From positions 1-54,248 of IMG/VR virus record IMGVR_UViG_3300046824_000127: a DNA stretch of 54,248 nt, one strand, 5' to 3'. Position 1 is the first letter of the stretch; every line of letters starts with the position of its first letter. Positions 47,822-54,248 of this stretch are shown one piece after another. The notes under the pieces were generated by a model, which was not told the DNA's origin, did not search any database, and saw only the letters and a program-made list of their open reading frames with translations. A program made the position numbers and the translations under genes. Source of the DNA: a virus.

Positions 47822-49395
47822 GCGACCTCCAGAACCGTGGAAGGACTCTCGCGGGAGCGGTCGTAGTAGTGGGTCACCCATTCGAAGATGCAGGTGCTCA
47901 GCATCTCGAGAGCGTCGGGACCGTCGTCGTGGTCACCGTACCCGGTCTCCATGATCTGCTTCACGAGCACCTTCATGTCACGCGTGTTCCGCGCGAACTT
48001 GAAGGTTCCCTTGGAGAGAGGAGATCCGAGACGCTCGATGCGGGTCGGCTTGGGAGTTGAGTGCTGGATCTCGAGGACCGGCAGGATGATGCCGCGAGCT
48101 GCAGACTCCATCGCGAGCTGCTGGGCCATCGTGACCTGGAAGGCGTTCGACTCGAAGGCGCAGAAGACGAAGTTCCGGCGGGCGTGCATGTTCAGACAGC
48201 GCGGAATGATCTCCGCGTGCGGCACACGCTGCACCAGACCGTCCACATAGATGTGACGGTTGCCTGGCTTCCAGAAACCCTCGAGGATCGCAACGAAGTC
48301 ACCCTTCTTCGCGTCGTTGCCGGTGCTGGGGTCGACAGCAAGGAATGGATAGGCACCATGTGGAGGACCGTCATGCCAGATGTCGTAGGCCTCGGAGAAC
48401 CACATCTCGTCGAACACCGCGTGGGCCGGGTTCATCGGCGAGTTCTGCTTCTCCGCCATGAAGGCACCGTGACCGCCTTCGGCGCGCATCACCATCAGGT
48501 CGTACAGCGGCTCACGTTCTGGCCAGAGGACGATAGCGCCCTCGTTGAGCTCCTCCTCGAACTTCTCGTAGTACGCCCTAGCGACGCTCGGGTCGTCGAA
48601 GTAGAACTTTTCCCATTCCTCCCAACTCGGCTGGCCTTCGGCGATGTTCATTCGGACCGGCCACACGACGATCGACTGGAACCGACGGTGCTCCCAACCC
48701 GGTCGATCCAGCAGTCCCGCCATAAGGCAGGCAGAGTTGATCAGGGTGCCGTTCACGAAGAAGTTCGTTCCCGGCTGTCCTGCCTTCAAGACACCAGCAT
48801 CGAGCCACTGGCGGATCCTCTCTCGGACGATCGGAGAACGAGCACCTTCGTCATTCTCGGGGTCGTCGATCATCACCACGGTGGGGCGGCTCTCTTCGTG
48901 GCGACGACCGCGGACCTTCTTGCCAGCACCGAGGGCATCGATGCGGACGTTGTTCCGAGTGATGATGGACTCTTTCGACCAGAGGCTACTTCCCTTGCCG
49001 ACGACGTGCGGGTAGTCCTCCGCGAGTTCTTCGTTGGTCTCCAGCTCTTCCTTGACGTGGGAGAGGTGCTGAGCACTTTGACTGAAGGTGTCGGCGCCCG
49101 TGACGATGTACCGCTCCAGACCTTCGCAGGTCCACCACAACGGGGCAGCGAAGGAGCAGATCGTGGACTTGGCCGAACCTCGAGGACCGGCGATCGCGGA
49201 CTTGACGTTCCGCGTGAACGTGGCCTCCTGGATGTGCGCGATGAGTTCCCGGTGGAAGCGGGACGGCGGAGCAGTGAAGTAATGGCCGAGGTACTTCTTG
49301 ATGAAGTCCTCGAAGCGAACGTTCCCGCCTCGCAGACCGCGAGCCATCGCACTGAAGAAGTGCGCCTGGATCTGCTGGCTGGTCGCGAACCTCAC
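47818..49395 (-). CDS. terL: Terminase large subunit
   Basis: 525 residues. ATPase: AGPRGSAKST (Walker A), PTVVMIDDPEND (Walker B with catalytic residues). Nuclease: FLAVDPSTGND, FESNAF and GDHDDGPDAL provide the acidic residues of an RNase H-like headful or cos nuclease. It packages the concatemer into proheads with the portal. ATGA overlap with the small subunit gene upstream. Confidence 0.92.
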   Translation of the reverse strand: MRFATSQQIQAHFFSAMARGLRGGNVRFEDFIKKYLGHYFTAPPSRFHRELIAHIQEATFTRNVKSAIAGPRGSAKSTICSFAAPLWWTCEGLERYIVTGADTFSQSAQHLSHVKEELETNEELAEDYPHVVGKGSSLWSKESIITRNNVRIDALGAGKKVRGRRHEESRPTVVMIDDPENDEGARSPIVRERIRQWLDAGVLKAGQPGTNFFVNGTLINSACLMAGLLDRPGWEHRRFQSIVVWPVRMNIAEGQPSWEEWEKFYFDDPSVARAYYEKFEEELNEGAIVLWPEREPLYDLMVMRAEGGHGAFMAEKQNSPMNPAHAVFDEMWFSEAYDIWHDGPPHGAYPFLAVDPSTGNDAKKGDFVAILEGFWKPGNRHIYVDGLVQRVPHAEIIPRCLNMHARRNFVFCAFESNAFQVTMAQQLAMESAARGIILPVLEIQHSTPKPTRIERLGSPLSKGTFKFARNTRDMKVLVKQIMETGYGDHDDGPDALEMLSTCIFEWVTHYYDRSRESPSTVLEVA

Positions 49396-50102
49396 CGGCT
49401 TGTGACACTTTCAACGTGGGCGCGAAGCGGCTCACCGGTCAGGCGACCGTGGATCCGATCGACGATGGCCTCGCCATTCGGCTCGTCCTTGAGCTCTTCG
49501 CGGACGATGTTGATGAAGCGTTCCGCGATCGCGGACATCTCCTCGAAGGTGATGGACTGATCCTTGGCATCGATCCAGCCAGCGCGAGCCTTGAGCCCGA
49601 AGATGACCAGCGCAGGATGGATCCCTGCTTCTTGGGTCATCGCCTCGTCTTCGAAGAACGAGGCCTGATAGTCCTTGACGAGCTGGTCGATCTCAACGTC
49701 CTTGCGTCGCAGCTTGAAGAGTGTGGACGTCGAGATGTTGAGGATCTCGCACAGGGCTGGCAGGGAGAGCTTGGACTGCGCGGTGAGCAGGTAGCAGAGT
49801 TCTCCGCGGATGTTGTGGCTCGTCGCGTTTCCGGAACCCCGGCCGTGGCTGGAGTTCTCCATGATCGCGAGCAGGTCCGCGGCTTGAAGCTTTTTCGGAT
49901 CCTTGCGGTATCCAGCGAGAAGCTCCTGTGCTTCGCGCTTCAGGTCTGCAAGCCGAGTCTTTCGACCCTCAATGAGAGCCAGCTTCGCGTTTGTGTTCGC
50001 GCTCTGGATGATTGGACTTGCAGCTCCGCCCTGTCCGGCCAAGTAGTCCTCCGCGTAGCGAACTCGTAGCGAGTACGTAGCGTCCGCCTCTACTACAGCC
50101 AT
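49392..50102 (-). CDS. terS: Probable terminase small subunit
   Basis: 236 residues. LSLPALCEILNISTSTLFKL is a helix-turn-helix (residues ~115-135) near the middle, followed by helical oligomerisation segments. It precedes terL with ATGA coupling, the usual order, and is the first gene of the packaging block. Its first codons overlap an array of GTAGCGA repeats (50054-50082), a plausible packaging-recognition site that it could bind. Confidence 0.75.
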   Translation of the reverse strand: MAVVEADATYSLRVRYAEDYLAGQGGAASPIIQSANTNAKLALIEGRKTRLADLKREAQELLAGYRKDPKKLQAADLLAIMENSSHGRGSGNATSHNIRGELCYLLTAQSKLSLPALCEILNISTSTLFKLRRKDVEIDQLVKDYQASFFEDEAMTQEAGIHPALVIFGLKARAGWIDAKDQSITFEEMSAIAERFINIVREELKDEPNGEAIVDRIHGRLTGEPLRAHVESVTSR

Positions 50103-50180
50103 AGTACCGAAACTACTGCGCTACGTAAACGAACGAAGTTTTCTGGCGAGCTCGCTACGAGTTCGCTACGAGTTCGCTAC
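50054..50180. repeat. 11-bp iterons and 20-bp inverted repeat at the terS start
   Basis: Plus-strand GAGYTCGCTAC occurs three times head-to-tail (50148-50180). The opposite orientation, GTAGCGARYWC, occurs twice plus a partial unit inside the first terS codons (50055-50082). CTCGCTACGAGTTCGCTACG is exact at 50151-50170 and, inverted, at 50054-50073. Another related unit is at 50321-50334. Candidate pac site, operator or origin. Confidence 0.7.
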
Positions 50181-50182
50181 GC

Positions 50183-50212
50183 AACGTACCGTACACGGAG
50201 CGAAGAAGTCAA
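50183..50212 (-). promoter_or_regulatory. Leftward promoter of the virion operon
   Basis: TTGACT (50212-50207) and TACGTT (50188-50183), with an 18-nt spacer, on the minus strand give a fair sigma-70 promoter about 80 bases before the terS start. It overlaps the end of the iteron array region, so a protein on the iterons could repress or activate it. Confidence 0.45.
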
Positions 50213-50486
50213 GAGTGAGTTTTCCTTCTCTCTCTATTATATACACTTTCTATTTCATAATCATAGGAAATAAAGGACAAGATAACATATCTCCTTTCTT
50301 CTTTACTACTTCGAGGCGAACTCGCTACGCGGAGTCCGAGGCGCTGACCTCAGCACTCTGCTGACTTTTCAGAAATTCTAGAAAATTTTTCGTGCACCCC
50401 GGCAAGCCCATCGAAACGCAACCTCGGACACCATGCCCTCCCACTTTCCGCCTGCACCCAGACGGTCAAAGGGCTTTCTAGTACTG

Positions 50487-50500
50487 TATGTTGATACATA
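50487..50500. promoter_or_regulatory. 14-bp palindrome TATGT-N4-ACATA
   Basis: TATGT and ACATA flank TGAT. The palindrome lies about 35 bases before the first early gene and could be a repressor site, for example for the RHH protein encoded at 1321. Confidence 0.4.
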
Positions 50501-50533
50501 TCTTTTAGGTACCATTTGTCTCCAAGGTGAGCC

Positions 50534-50758
50534 ATGTCCAACATGAATGAAGATCAGGCATCTGACCATGAGGAGTATGACATGATCGAGTATCTGAAGA
50601 GTATGGGCTATGACTGCTGGTATGCAGTAGTGTGCTGCATGTGTCATAAGACCATAGAACTGAGGGCTACAGAGGAGGAGCACATGAAGATGGACACATC
50701 ACATACTTACTGTGATGTGTGTCAGGTGATCATGCTCAGGCAAGTCGAGGAGATGTAA
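50534..50758 (+). CDS. Small Cys-rich protein, CpG-poor gene
   Basis: 74 residues; AAGGTGAG precedes the ATG. Two Cys pairs, CCMC and CDVC, 28 residues apart, make a probable zinc ribbon (residues ~34-65). The gene holds only two CpG in 225 bases, very unlike the rest of the genome. The N-terminal acidic segment and Met content are also distinctive. It is the first early gene after control region 2, so it may act in host takeover. Confidence 0.65.
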   Translation: MSNMNEDQASDHEEYDMIEYLKSMGYDCWYAVVCCMCHKTIELRATEEEHMKMDTSHTYCDVCQVIMLRQVEEM

Positions 50759-50759
50759 C

Positions 50760-51029
50760 ATGTTCGTCATCCGTATATCTGACAAGTTAGATCCTGACTA
50801 CCCTCGCTTCGTAGGGTGCAGCTTCATCTATGATGGAGCATCATATCCTACATGGGAGGAAGCATACTCAGGTATGTTGGGCTTCGCCCAGACAGGTCCA
50901 ACTGATCTCGTCTATGCAGTAGAGGAGATCACACAGGAACAATGGGATGAGCTACAGAGGATCAAGGCTAGTGAGGTAGATGATGATCACCAGCAGCAGG
51001 ATGATCCTGCTGATTGGTGGAAGAAGTAG
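50760..51029 (+). CDS. Small acidic protein, CpG-poor gene
   Basis: 89 residues, GAGGAG seven bases upstream. Compact alpha/beta (MFVIRISDKLD, then YPTWEEAYSGMLGFA) with a disordered Gln/Asp tail ending DDPADWWKK. Six CpG in 270 bases, most in the first half. Acidic DNA-mimic proteins have such tails, but this is speculation. No family recognised. Confidence 0.55.
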   Translation: MFVIRISDKLDPDYPRFVGCSFIYDGASYPTWEEAYSGMLGFAQTGPTDLVYAVEEITQEQWDELQRIKASEVDDDHQQQDDPADWWKK

Positions 51030-51038
51030 GCAGGATAA

Positions 51039-51055
51039 CTAGTCCATAGGACTAG
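51039..51055 (+). promoter_or_regulatory. Leader hairpin CTAGTCC-ATA-GGACTAG
   Basis: A perfect 7-bp stem with a 3-nt loop directly before the SD (AAGGGAG) of the gene at 51070. It belongs to the series of hairpin-SD leaders of early genes. Confidence 0.55.
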
Positions 51056-51069
51056 AAGGGAGTAACACC

Positions 51070-51273
51070 ATGTTCTATCTGACCTACATCCAGGTCAAGG
51101 GCAAGCGTGAGTGGCAGCAAGAGCCCTACGCTATGATGCACCAGGCCCTGATGGAGGCAGAGCGATTCGCAGGCAAGAAGCTTAGGTTTCGCGTGATCAG
51201 CGGCCAGCTGTACGCTACCTTTGCGAACGCCAAGCGTGAGCGCTTTGCGGTCCACATCTACTTCAACAAGTAG
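51070..51273 (+). CDS. Small basic protein
   Basis: 67 residues. An alternating strand-helix-strand order (YLTYIQVKGKREW, then MMHQALMEAERFAGKKL, then FRVISGQLYATF). AGGGAG eight bases before the ATG. Codons are GC-rich again, unlike the preceding two genes. Function unknown. Confidence 0.55.
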   Translation: MFYLTYIQVKGKREWQQEPYAMMHQALMEAERFAGKKLRFRVISGQLYATFANAKRERFAVHIYFNK

Positions 51274-51370
51274 ATCCACTGACCCTTCTACGGGAGGGGA
51301 GACTCTGCAGTACCACACAACCGGTGATGGGGACTACCGACCAATCCAAGTGTCCCCAAGAACTAGTACG

Positions 51371-51389
51371 TCCTGCAGCACTGCAGGAA
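51371..51389 (+). promoter_or_regulatory. Leader hairpin CCTGCAG-CA-CTGCAGG
   Basis: A perfect 7-bp stem immediately before AGGAAGG. GGGGAC/GTCCCC (about 51326-51357) can form a second hairpin upstream. The 118-nt gap to the previous gene thus looks like a structured leader. Confidence 0.5.
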
Positions 51390-51391
51390 GG

Positions 51392-51559
51392 ATGAGAACC
51401 GTGAGGAATTATCAGTTCAGGGAACTCGACAAGGACGGAGTCGTGCTCCGCTTCGTGTTCGATCTGACTCGCCGTGAGGCGGTCAAGAGGTATTGGAGTT
51501 CGAAGGCGCCCAAGGTCCAGATGCTCGCCAACAGGCGGGTCTACGCAGAGAGGAGCTAG
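51392..51559 (+). CDS. Small basic protein
   Basis: 55 residues if started at ATG 51392. GTG 51401 is better spaced from AGGAAGG (9 nt) and would give 52. Basic, with one strand-rich half (QFRELDKDGVVLRFVFDL) and one helix (REAVKRYW). No family. Ribosome-site spacing leaves the start open. Confidence 0.5.
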   Translation: MRTVRNYQFRELDKDGVVLRFVFDLTRREAVKRYWSSKAPKVQMLANRRVYAERS

Positions 51560-51560
51560 C

Positions 51561-51728
51561 ATGTTCACGATCATCATCATGTGCGGTGATCACATCATCG
51601 ATGTGGACATCGTCATGAAGGACGGACAGACGATGCTGGAAGTCGAAGCGGCATTCAAGGCTGCGCGTGCAGTCGCCGCAGAGTTCGCCAAGGACGAGAA
51701 GGTCGCAGACACCACTGTCTGCAGCTAG
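51561..51728 (+). CDS. Small hypothetical protein (55 aa)
   Basis: 55 residues with AGGAG five bases before the ATG. Two strands (MFTIIIMCGDHIIDVDIVMK) then an Ala-rich helix (EAAFKAARAVAAEFAKDE). A simple alpha/beta layout. No family recognised. Confidence 0.55.
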   Translation: MFTIIIMCGDHIIDVDIVMKDGQTMLEVEAAFKAARAVAAEFAKDEKVADTTVCS

Positions 51729-51736
51729 GAGACGAC

Positions 51737-52078
51737 ATGAAGTATTGGATCAACAAGCTGCGGTTCCTCTTCACGGGGAAGCTGCGGATCTGGACGCTCG
51801 CTGAGAACTGCGCGAAGGACTACGCAGACTGCAACGAGTGCGGCGCTGGACTCTATCACTGGAGCAGCGATCATCTGACCTACGACGAAGCCATGGTCGA
51901 TGCGCTCGACATGGTGAAGCAGCAGCTCGAGTACGAGGAGGAGGGCGATCCCAAGCCCGAGATCGTGATCAACAAGGATGATCCCAAGCACGTGACCGTG
52001 GTGGTCACGATCGGTGGGATCGAACAGTCGCAGTGGTACGAGATCATCCAGTGCGAGATCGAAAGGAGTCAGAAGTGA
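51737..52078 (+). CDS. Hypothetical protein with Cys cluster
   Basis: 113 residues. A Cys/His group at residues ~25-46 (CAKDYADCNECGAG...H...H) may bind zinc. The C-terminal half is acidic, then beta-rich (KHVTVVVTIGG). GGAG lies upstream. It overlaps the AAA+ gene by 4 nt, so the two products may work together. Confidence 0.55.
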   Translation: MKYWINKLRFLFTGKLRIWTLAENCAKDYADCNECGAGLYHWSSDHLTYDEAMVDALDMVKQQLEYEEEGDPKPEIVINKDDPKHVTVVVTIGGIEQSQWYEIIQCEIERSQK

Positions 52079-53466
52079 AGAAGAAGTACGTCGCTCCTGA
52101 ACGAACTGTGGTCACGCCACAGGAGTTGAACCGCGCGAGCAGGCGCGCGGCAGTGTTGGTGCTGAACACCATCATCAAGGCAGCTAAGCTGAGGACCAGC
52201 ACGTGGGCTCAGATGGCTGCGAAGAAGGACAACGATCCGGAGTTGAGATTGATCGCAATCTGCGACGAGTTCATGGGCAAGGACGCGTGGGACACGGTGA
52301 ACTTCAATCCGTTCCTCATGACGGCTGATGCCCATCTGTATCTGTCCAAGCACGCGACCGAGTGTCGACGTGGTCACTGGCGTGAGAACTATCACACCAG
52401 CGGCGAGGGACCGTTCCAGAAGGCGAAGCTCGTGGTCGGATCCACGAACAAGGAGAAGTACACCGAGTACGGTAAGTCCAGAGTCGTGGACGCCGTTCCG
52501 GTGTACAAGTGGCGCGACTGTCTCGTGATGGTCGACTGTCCGATCGGTAGCGGTCACTACACCTGCGTGCTGGTGACTCCCAAAGGTAAGGTCGAAGAGC
52601 GACTGAGGGAGTTCGAGCAGCACTACCTGGAGAACTGCTACATCAAGAACAAGTACGCGGAGGTGTGGACTGATCAGCAGGGCGGACTCCACTTCTCGCT
52701 GGTCGAAGTCGAGATGAAGGACGTCTTGATGGAAGACACCGACGATCACAAGATCGCTCGCATCGAGCGGGTCGTCGAGAACTGGGACAAGCTCGAGCGT
52801 GGAGAGCGTCGTATGGGATTCCTCCTGTACGGATCTCCTGGTACGGGCAAGACCGCAACGATCTCACAACTGGTGCTGCGGCTGAAGGGCAAGGCTACGG
52901 TCCTCTGTCTCAAGGGTGGATCGCAAGCGGCGCTGGTCAGTCTCTACAGCTGGTTGGACAAGATCGGTCCCAACATGGTGATTGCTGAGGACTTCGATAC
53001 GCTGTCTACGAGTCGTGACAACGTTCACACGTACGATGGCGAGAAGAAGTTCATCAGCATCTTGCTGAACGTGCTCGACGGAGCGAAGCAGCACGACGTG
53101 ATCACGATGGCGACTACGAACTACCCGGATCGACTCGATCAGGCGCTGACGAGACCTGGTCGTCTGGGCATCAGTCTCAAGCTCGGCGAACCGTCGAACG
53201 AGCTGAGGAAGCGGATCATCGGACACTACGCGTTGAAGTTCGGTCTCGATCAGAACGACGCGAAGTACTACGAGGCATTGAACACTCGAGGTGTGCTCGG
53301 GTGTCACGTCTTCAACATCTTGAAGGAGGTCAGTGTCGAGGTCAAGCTCGGCGAGTCCGCCCACGACGCACTGCATCGAGCGTGTCAGTCGTACTTCGGA
53401 GCGGACAACGTGAACTGGGAGATCAAGGACAACAAGAAGCCGATGGGCTTCGGAAAGGAAGAGTAG
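52075..53466 (+). CDS. AAA+ ATPase (BCS1/FtsH-like core)
   Basis: 463 residues from GTG 52075 (AAAGGAG six bases upstream). Residues ~240-390 form the AAA module: FLLYGSPGTGKTATI (Walker A), MVIAEDFDTL (Walker B), MATTNYPDRLDQALTRPGRL (sensor 1 and arginine finger). The N-terminal ~230 residues are an unrecognised alpha/beta domain that probably selects the substrate. No protease domain is present. It may unfold or remodel a host or phage complex early in infection. Confidence 0.8.
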   Translation: MKKKYVAPERTVVTPQELNRASRRAAVLVLNTIIKAAKLRTSTWAQMAAKKDNDPELRLIAICDEFMGKDAWDTVNFNPFLMTADAHLYLSKHATECRRGHWRENYHTSGEGPFQKAKLVVGSTNKEKYTEYGKSRVVDAVPVYKWRDCLVMVDCPIGSGHYTCVLVTPKGKVEERLREFEQHYLENCYIKNKYAEVWTDQQGGLHFSLVEVEMKDVLMEDTDDHKIARIERVVENWDKLERGERRMGFLLYGSPGTGKTATISQLVLRLKGKATVLCLKGGSQAALVSLYSWLDKIGPNMVIAEDFDTLSTSRDNVHTYDGEKKFISILLNVLDGAKQHDVITMATTNYPDRLDQALTRPGRLGISLKLGEPSNELRKRIIGHYALKFGLDQNDAKYYEALNTRGVLGCHVFNILKEVSVEVKLGESAHDALHRACQSYFGADNVNWEIKDNKKPMGFGKEE

Positions 53467-53817
53467 ATGGTGAACATGGAAGGCATCGTCATGCTGGTCA
53501 ACGACCGACTGGCGGGCAAGAATGAGTGGGGCTGTGAGGAGTGGGAAGACCACAAGATCCAGCTGACCACGATCAAGCCGGTGTCGAAAGACATCTGGGA
53601 TATCGTCATCCAGTTCGGAACTCCCGGTGAGAACGGGAGTGGTGGTGGGCAGTTGCGAATCGAACTGCTCGATCCCGTCGTGCTGGGCAAGCCGTTGTGC
53701 TTGCTGTCGTTCTTCGAACACGTGATGGACTCCCCGACCACGGCCAAAGGACAGCAGTCCAAGGGTCACGTCATCGAGTTCCATCCCGAGTGCATCGCTG
53801 CGTTCCTCGCTCTGTAG
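53467..53817 (+). CDS. Hypothetical protein after the AAA+ gene
   Basis: 116 residues; the ATG follows the AAA+ stop without a gap. Alpha/beta (DHKIQLTTIKPVSKDIWDIV, LRIELLDPVVLGKPL) with a Gly-rich loop. No motif. Tight coupling suggests a partner or substrate adaptor of the ATPase. Confidence 0.5.
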   Translation: MVNMEGIVMLVNDRLAGKNEWGCEEWEDHKIQLTTIKPVSKDIWDIVIQFGTPGENGSGGGQLRIELLDPVVLGKPLCLLSFFEHVMDSPTTAKGQQSKGHVIEFHPECIAAFLAL

Positions 53818-53818
53818 T

Positions 53819-53854
53819 GTTCCCTTCGACCTGAGCATGTCAATAAACTGCTCA
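53819..53854 (+). repeat. 36-bp intergenic repeat, second location
   Basis: Identical to 24-59 and 54145-54180. The inverted repeat TGAGCA/TGCTCA runs directly into AAGGAG, the SD of the next gene. Confidence 0.75.
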
Positions 53855-53864
53855 AGGAGATTCT

Positions 53865-54140
53865 ATGTCGTCCAAGAGTACTTTCGTTCCGCCTGCCGCT
53901 CGTCCCGATCCGTTCAGCCCGCGTACTCGGGTGAACATCAGGGCGGACGTGATCAAGGTCGATCCCAGCACCGGGATCGTGACTCTCGCGATCGAGTCCA
54001 ATCCACTTCCGCGTGAACTCTCGGAAGCGATGCAGAAGCACTTCCCGCACTGCTACGAGGAGATCGAGGCGATCTGCGCCAAGGAACTCCTCCTCTCGTC
54101 CTTCACCAGCGACGGAAACCTCAACGACTCCGTCTCCTAG
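53865..54140 (+). CDS. Small hypothetical protein
   Basis: 91 residues; AGGAG five bases before the ATG. A Pro-rich N-terminus, then DVIKVDPSTGIVTLAIESNP (two strands) and a helix with H-C-Y-E-E. No family recognised. Shares its leader repeat with the gene at 71. Confidence 0.6.
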   Translation: MSSKSTFVPPAARPDPFSPRTRVNIRADVIKVDPSTGIVTLAIESNPLPRELSEAMQKHFPHCYEEIEAICAKELLLSSFTSDGNLNDSVS

Positions 54141-54248
54141 TCCAGTTCCCTTCGACCTGAGCATGTCAATAAACTGCTCAGAAAGGTGCGCATGCCGCAC
54201 ATCAAGGACAAGAACCTCTTCGCCGCGAAGGCGCAGGTCGACGACCTC
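54122..54248. repeat. Terminal direct repeat, right copy
   Basis: Exact copy of bases 1-127. It contains the start of the coiled-coil gene (ATG at 54192 equals 71), cut by the window end. Confidence 0.9.
54192..54248 (+). CDS. Duplicate 5' part of the first gene
   Basis: The first 19 codons of the 101-residue protein encoded at 71-376, repeated because the circular sequence overlaps itself. It is not a separate gene. Confidence 0.85.
   Translation, partial: MPHIKDKNLFAAKAQVDDL

Larger units (their letters stand above)
50103..50533. promoter_or_regulatory. Divergent control region 2
   Basis: A 431-bp region between terS (leftward) and the early genes (rightward). It contains the iterons (50148-50180), a leftward promoter (TTGACT 50212-50207, 18 nt, TACGTT 50188-50183), the 16-bp (50222-50237) and 14-bp (50266-50279) blocks shared with control region 1, one more CTCGCTACGCGGAG unit (50321-50334), and TATGT-TGAT-ACATA (50487-50500), a possible operator. 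No gene is seen. Confidence 0.65.

Noticed and set aside
50148-50180. CRISPR-like short repeats
   Set aside because: Units are 11 bp, head-to-tail without spacers, and partly inverted: iterons, not a CRISPR array.
486-51306. 11-bp match GGGGAGACTCT at 486-496 and 51296-51306
   Set aside because: Both lie in non-coding early leaders, but 11 bases with different flanks are too little to call a repeat family.

Overview
The window is a complete circular genome of a dsDNA tailed phage. Bases 1-127 recur exactly at 54122-54248, so the unique sequence is about 54,121 bp. It carries one complete siphovirus-type structural set: terminase, portal, prohead protease, HK97-type coat, neck, tail tube, -1 frameshifted tail chaperone, a 1,250-residue tape measure and large tail-tip proteins. 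It also has its own replication set and no integrase, excisionase or CI-like repressor that I can recognise, so a lytic life cycle is likely. The host cannot be named. Base composition is moderately GC-rich, GTG starts are frequent, and three TAGNAT -10 elements sit at or just before start codons. This would fit an actinobacterial host, but only weakly.

There are four transcription blocks. (1) Plus strand, 50534 through the circle junction to 4272: about 20 small genes, mostly without known function and rich in Cys/His clusters. They include a ribbon-helix-helix protein, a SWIM zinc finger and a 463-residue AAA+ ATPase. (2) Minus strand, 10062 to 4269: primase-helicase, a membrane protein, a zinc protein, a VRR-NUC nuclease, a DnaQ-like exonuclease and a RecB/Cas4-like nuclease. 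(3) Plus strand, 10322 to 23820. First comes a nucleotide operon: a ThyA-fold enzyme with the Asn-to-Asp change typical of dCMP hydroxymethylases, a dNMP-kinase/UDG-like fusion, a TSCPD protein, a MazG-like pyrophosphatase and dCMP deaminase. Then come a ParB-like protein, an SNF2 helicase, a pyrimidine-dimer-glycosylase-like protein, family A DNA polymerase and ATP-dependent DNA ligase. (4) Minus strand, 50102 to 23830: packaging, head and tail genes. Between portal and protease this block holds a holin-like gene, a lipoprotein and a glycosyltransferase-methyltransferase fusion.

Blocks 2/3 and 4/1 diverge from two AT-rich control regions (10063-10321 and 50103-50533) that share two sequence blocks at nearly the same spacing. 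Blocks 1/2 and 3/4 converge with 4 nt of overlap and 9 nt of gap.

The nucleotide genes parallel the T4 pathway that replaces cytosine with hydroxymethylcytosine: HMase, kinase, dCTP-removing enzyme and dCMP deaminase, with candidate glycosyltransferases elsewhere. I infer that the virion DNA may carry modified cytosine. A second theme is RNA structure: many genes are preceded by perfect hairpins just before the Shine-Dalgarno sequence. One hairpin family occurs three times with compensatory stem changes, and one start appears to need a hairpin to bring its Shine-Dalgarno next to the AUG. No endolysin, tRNA or CRISPR was recognised.
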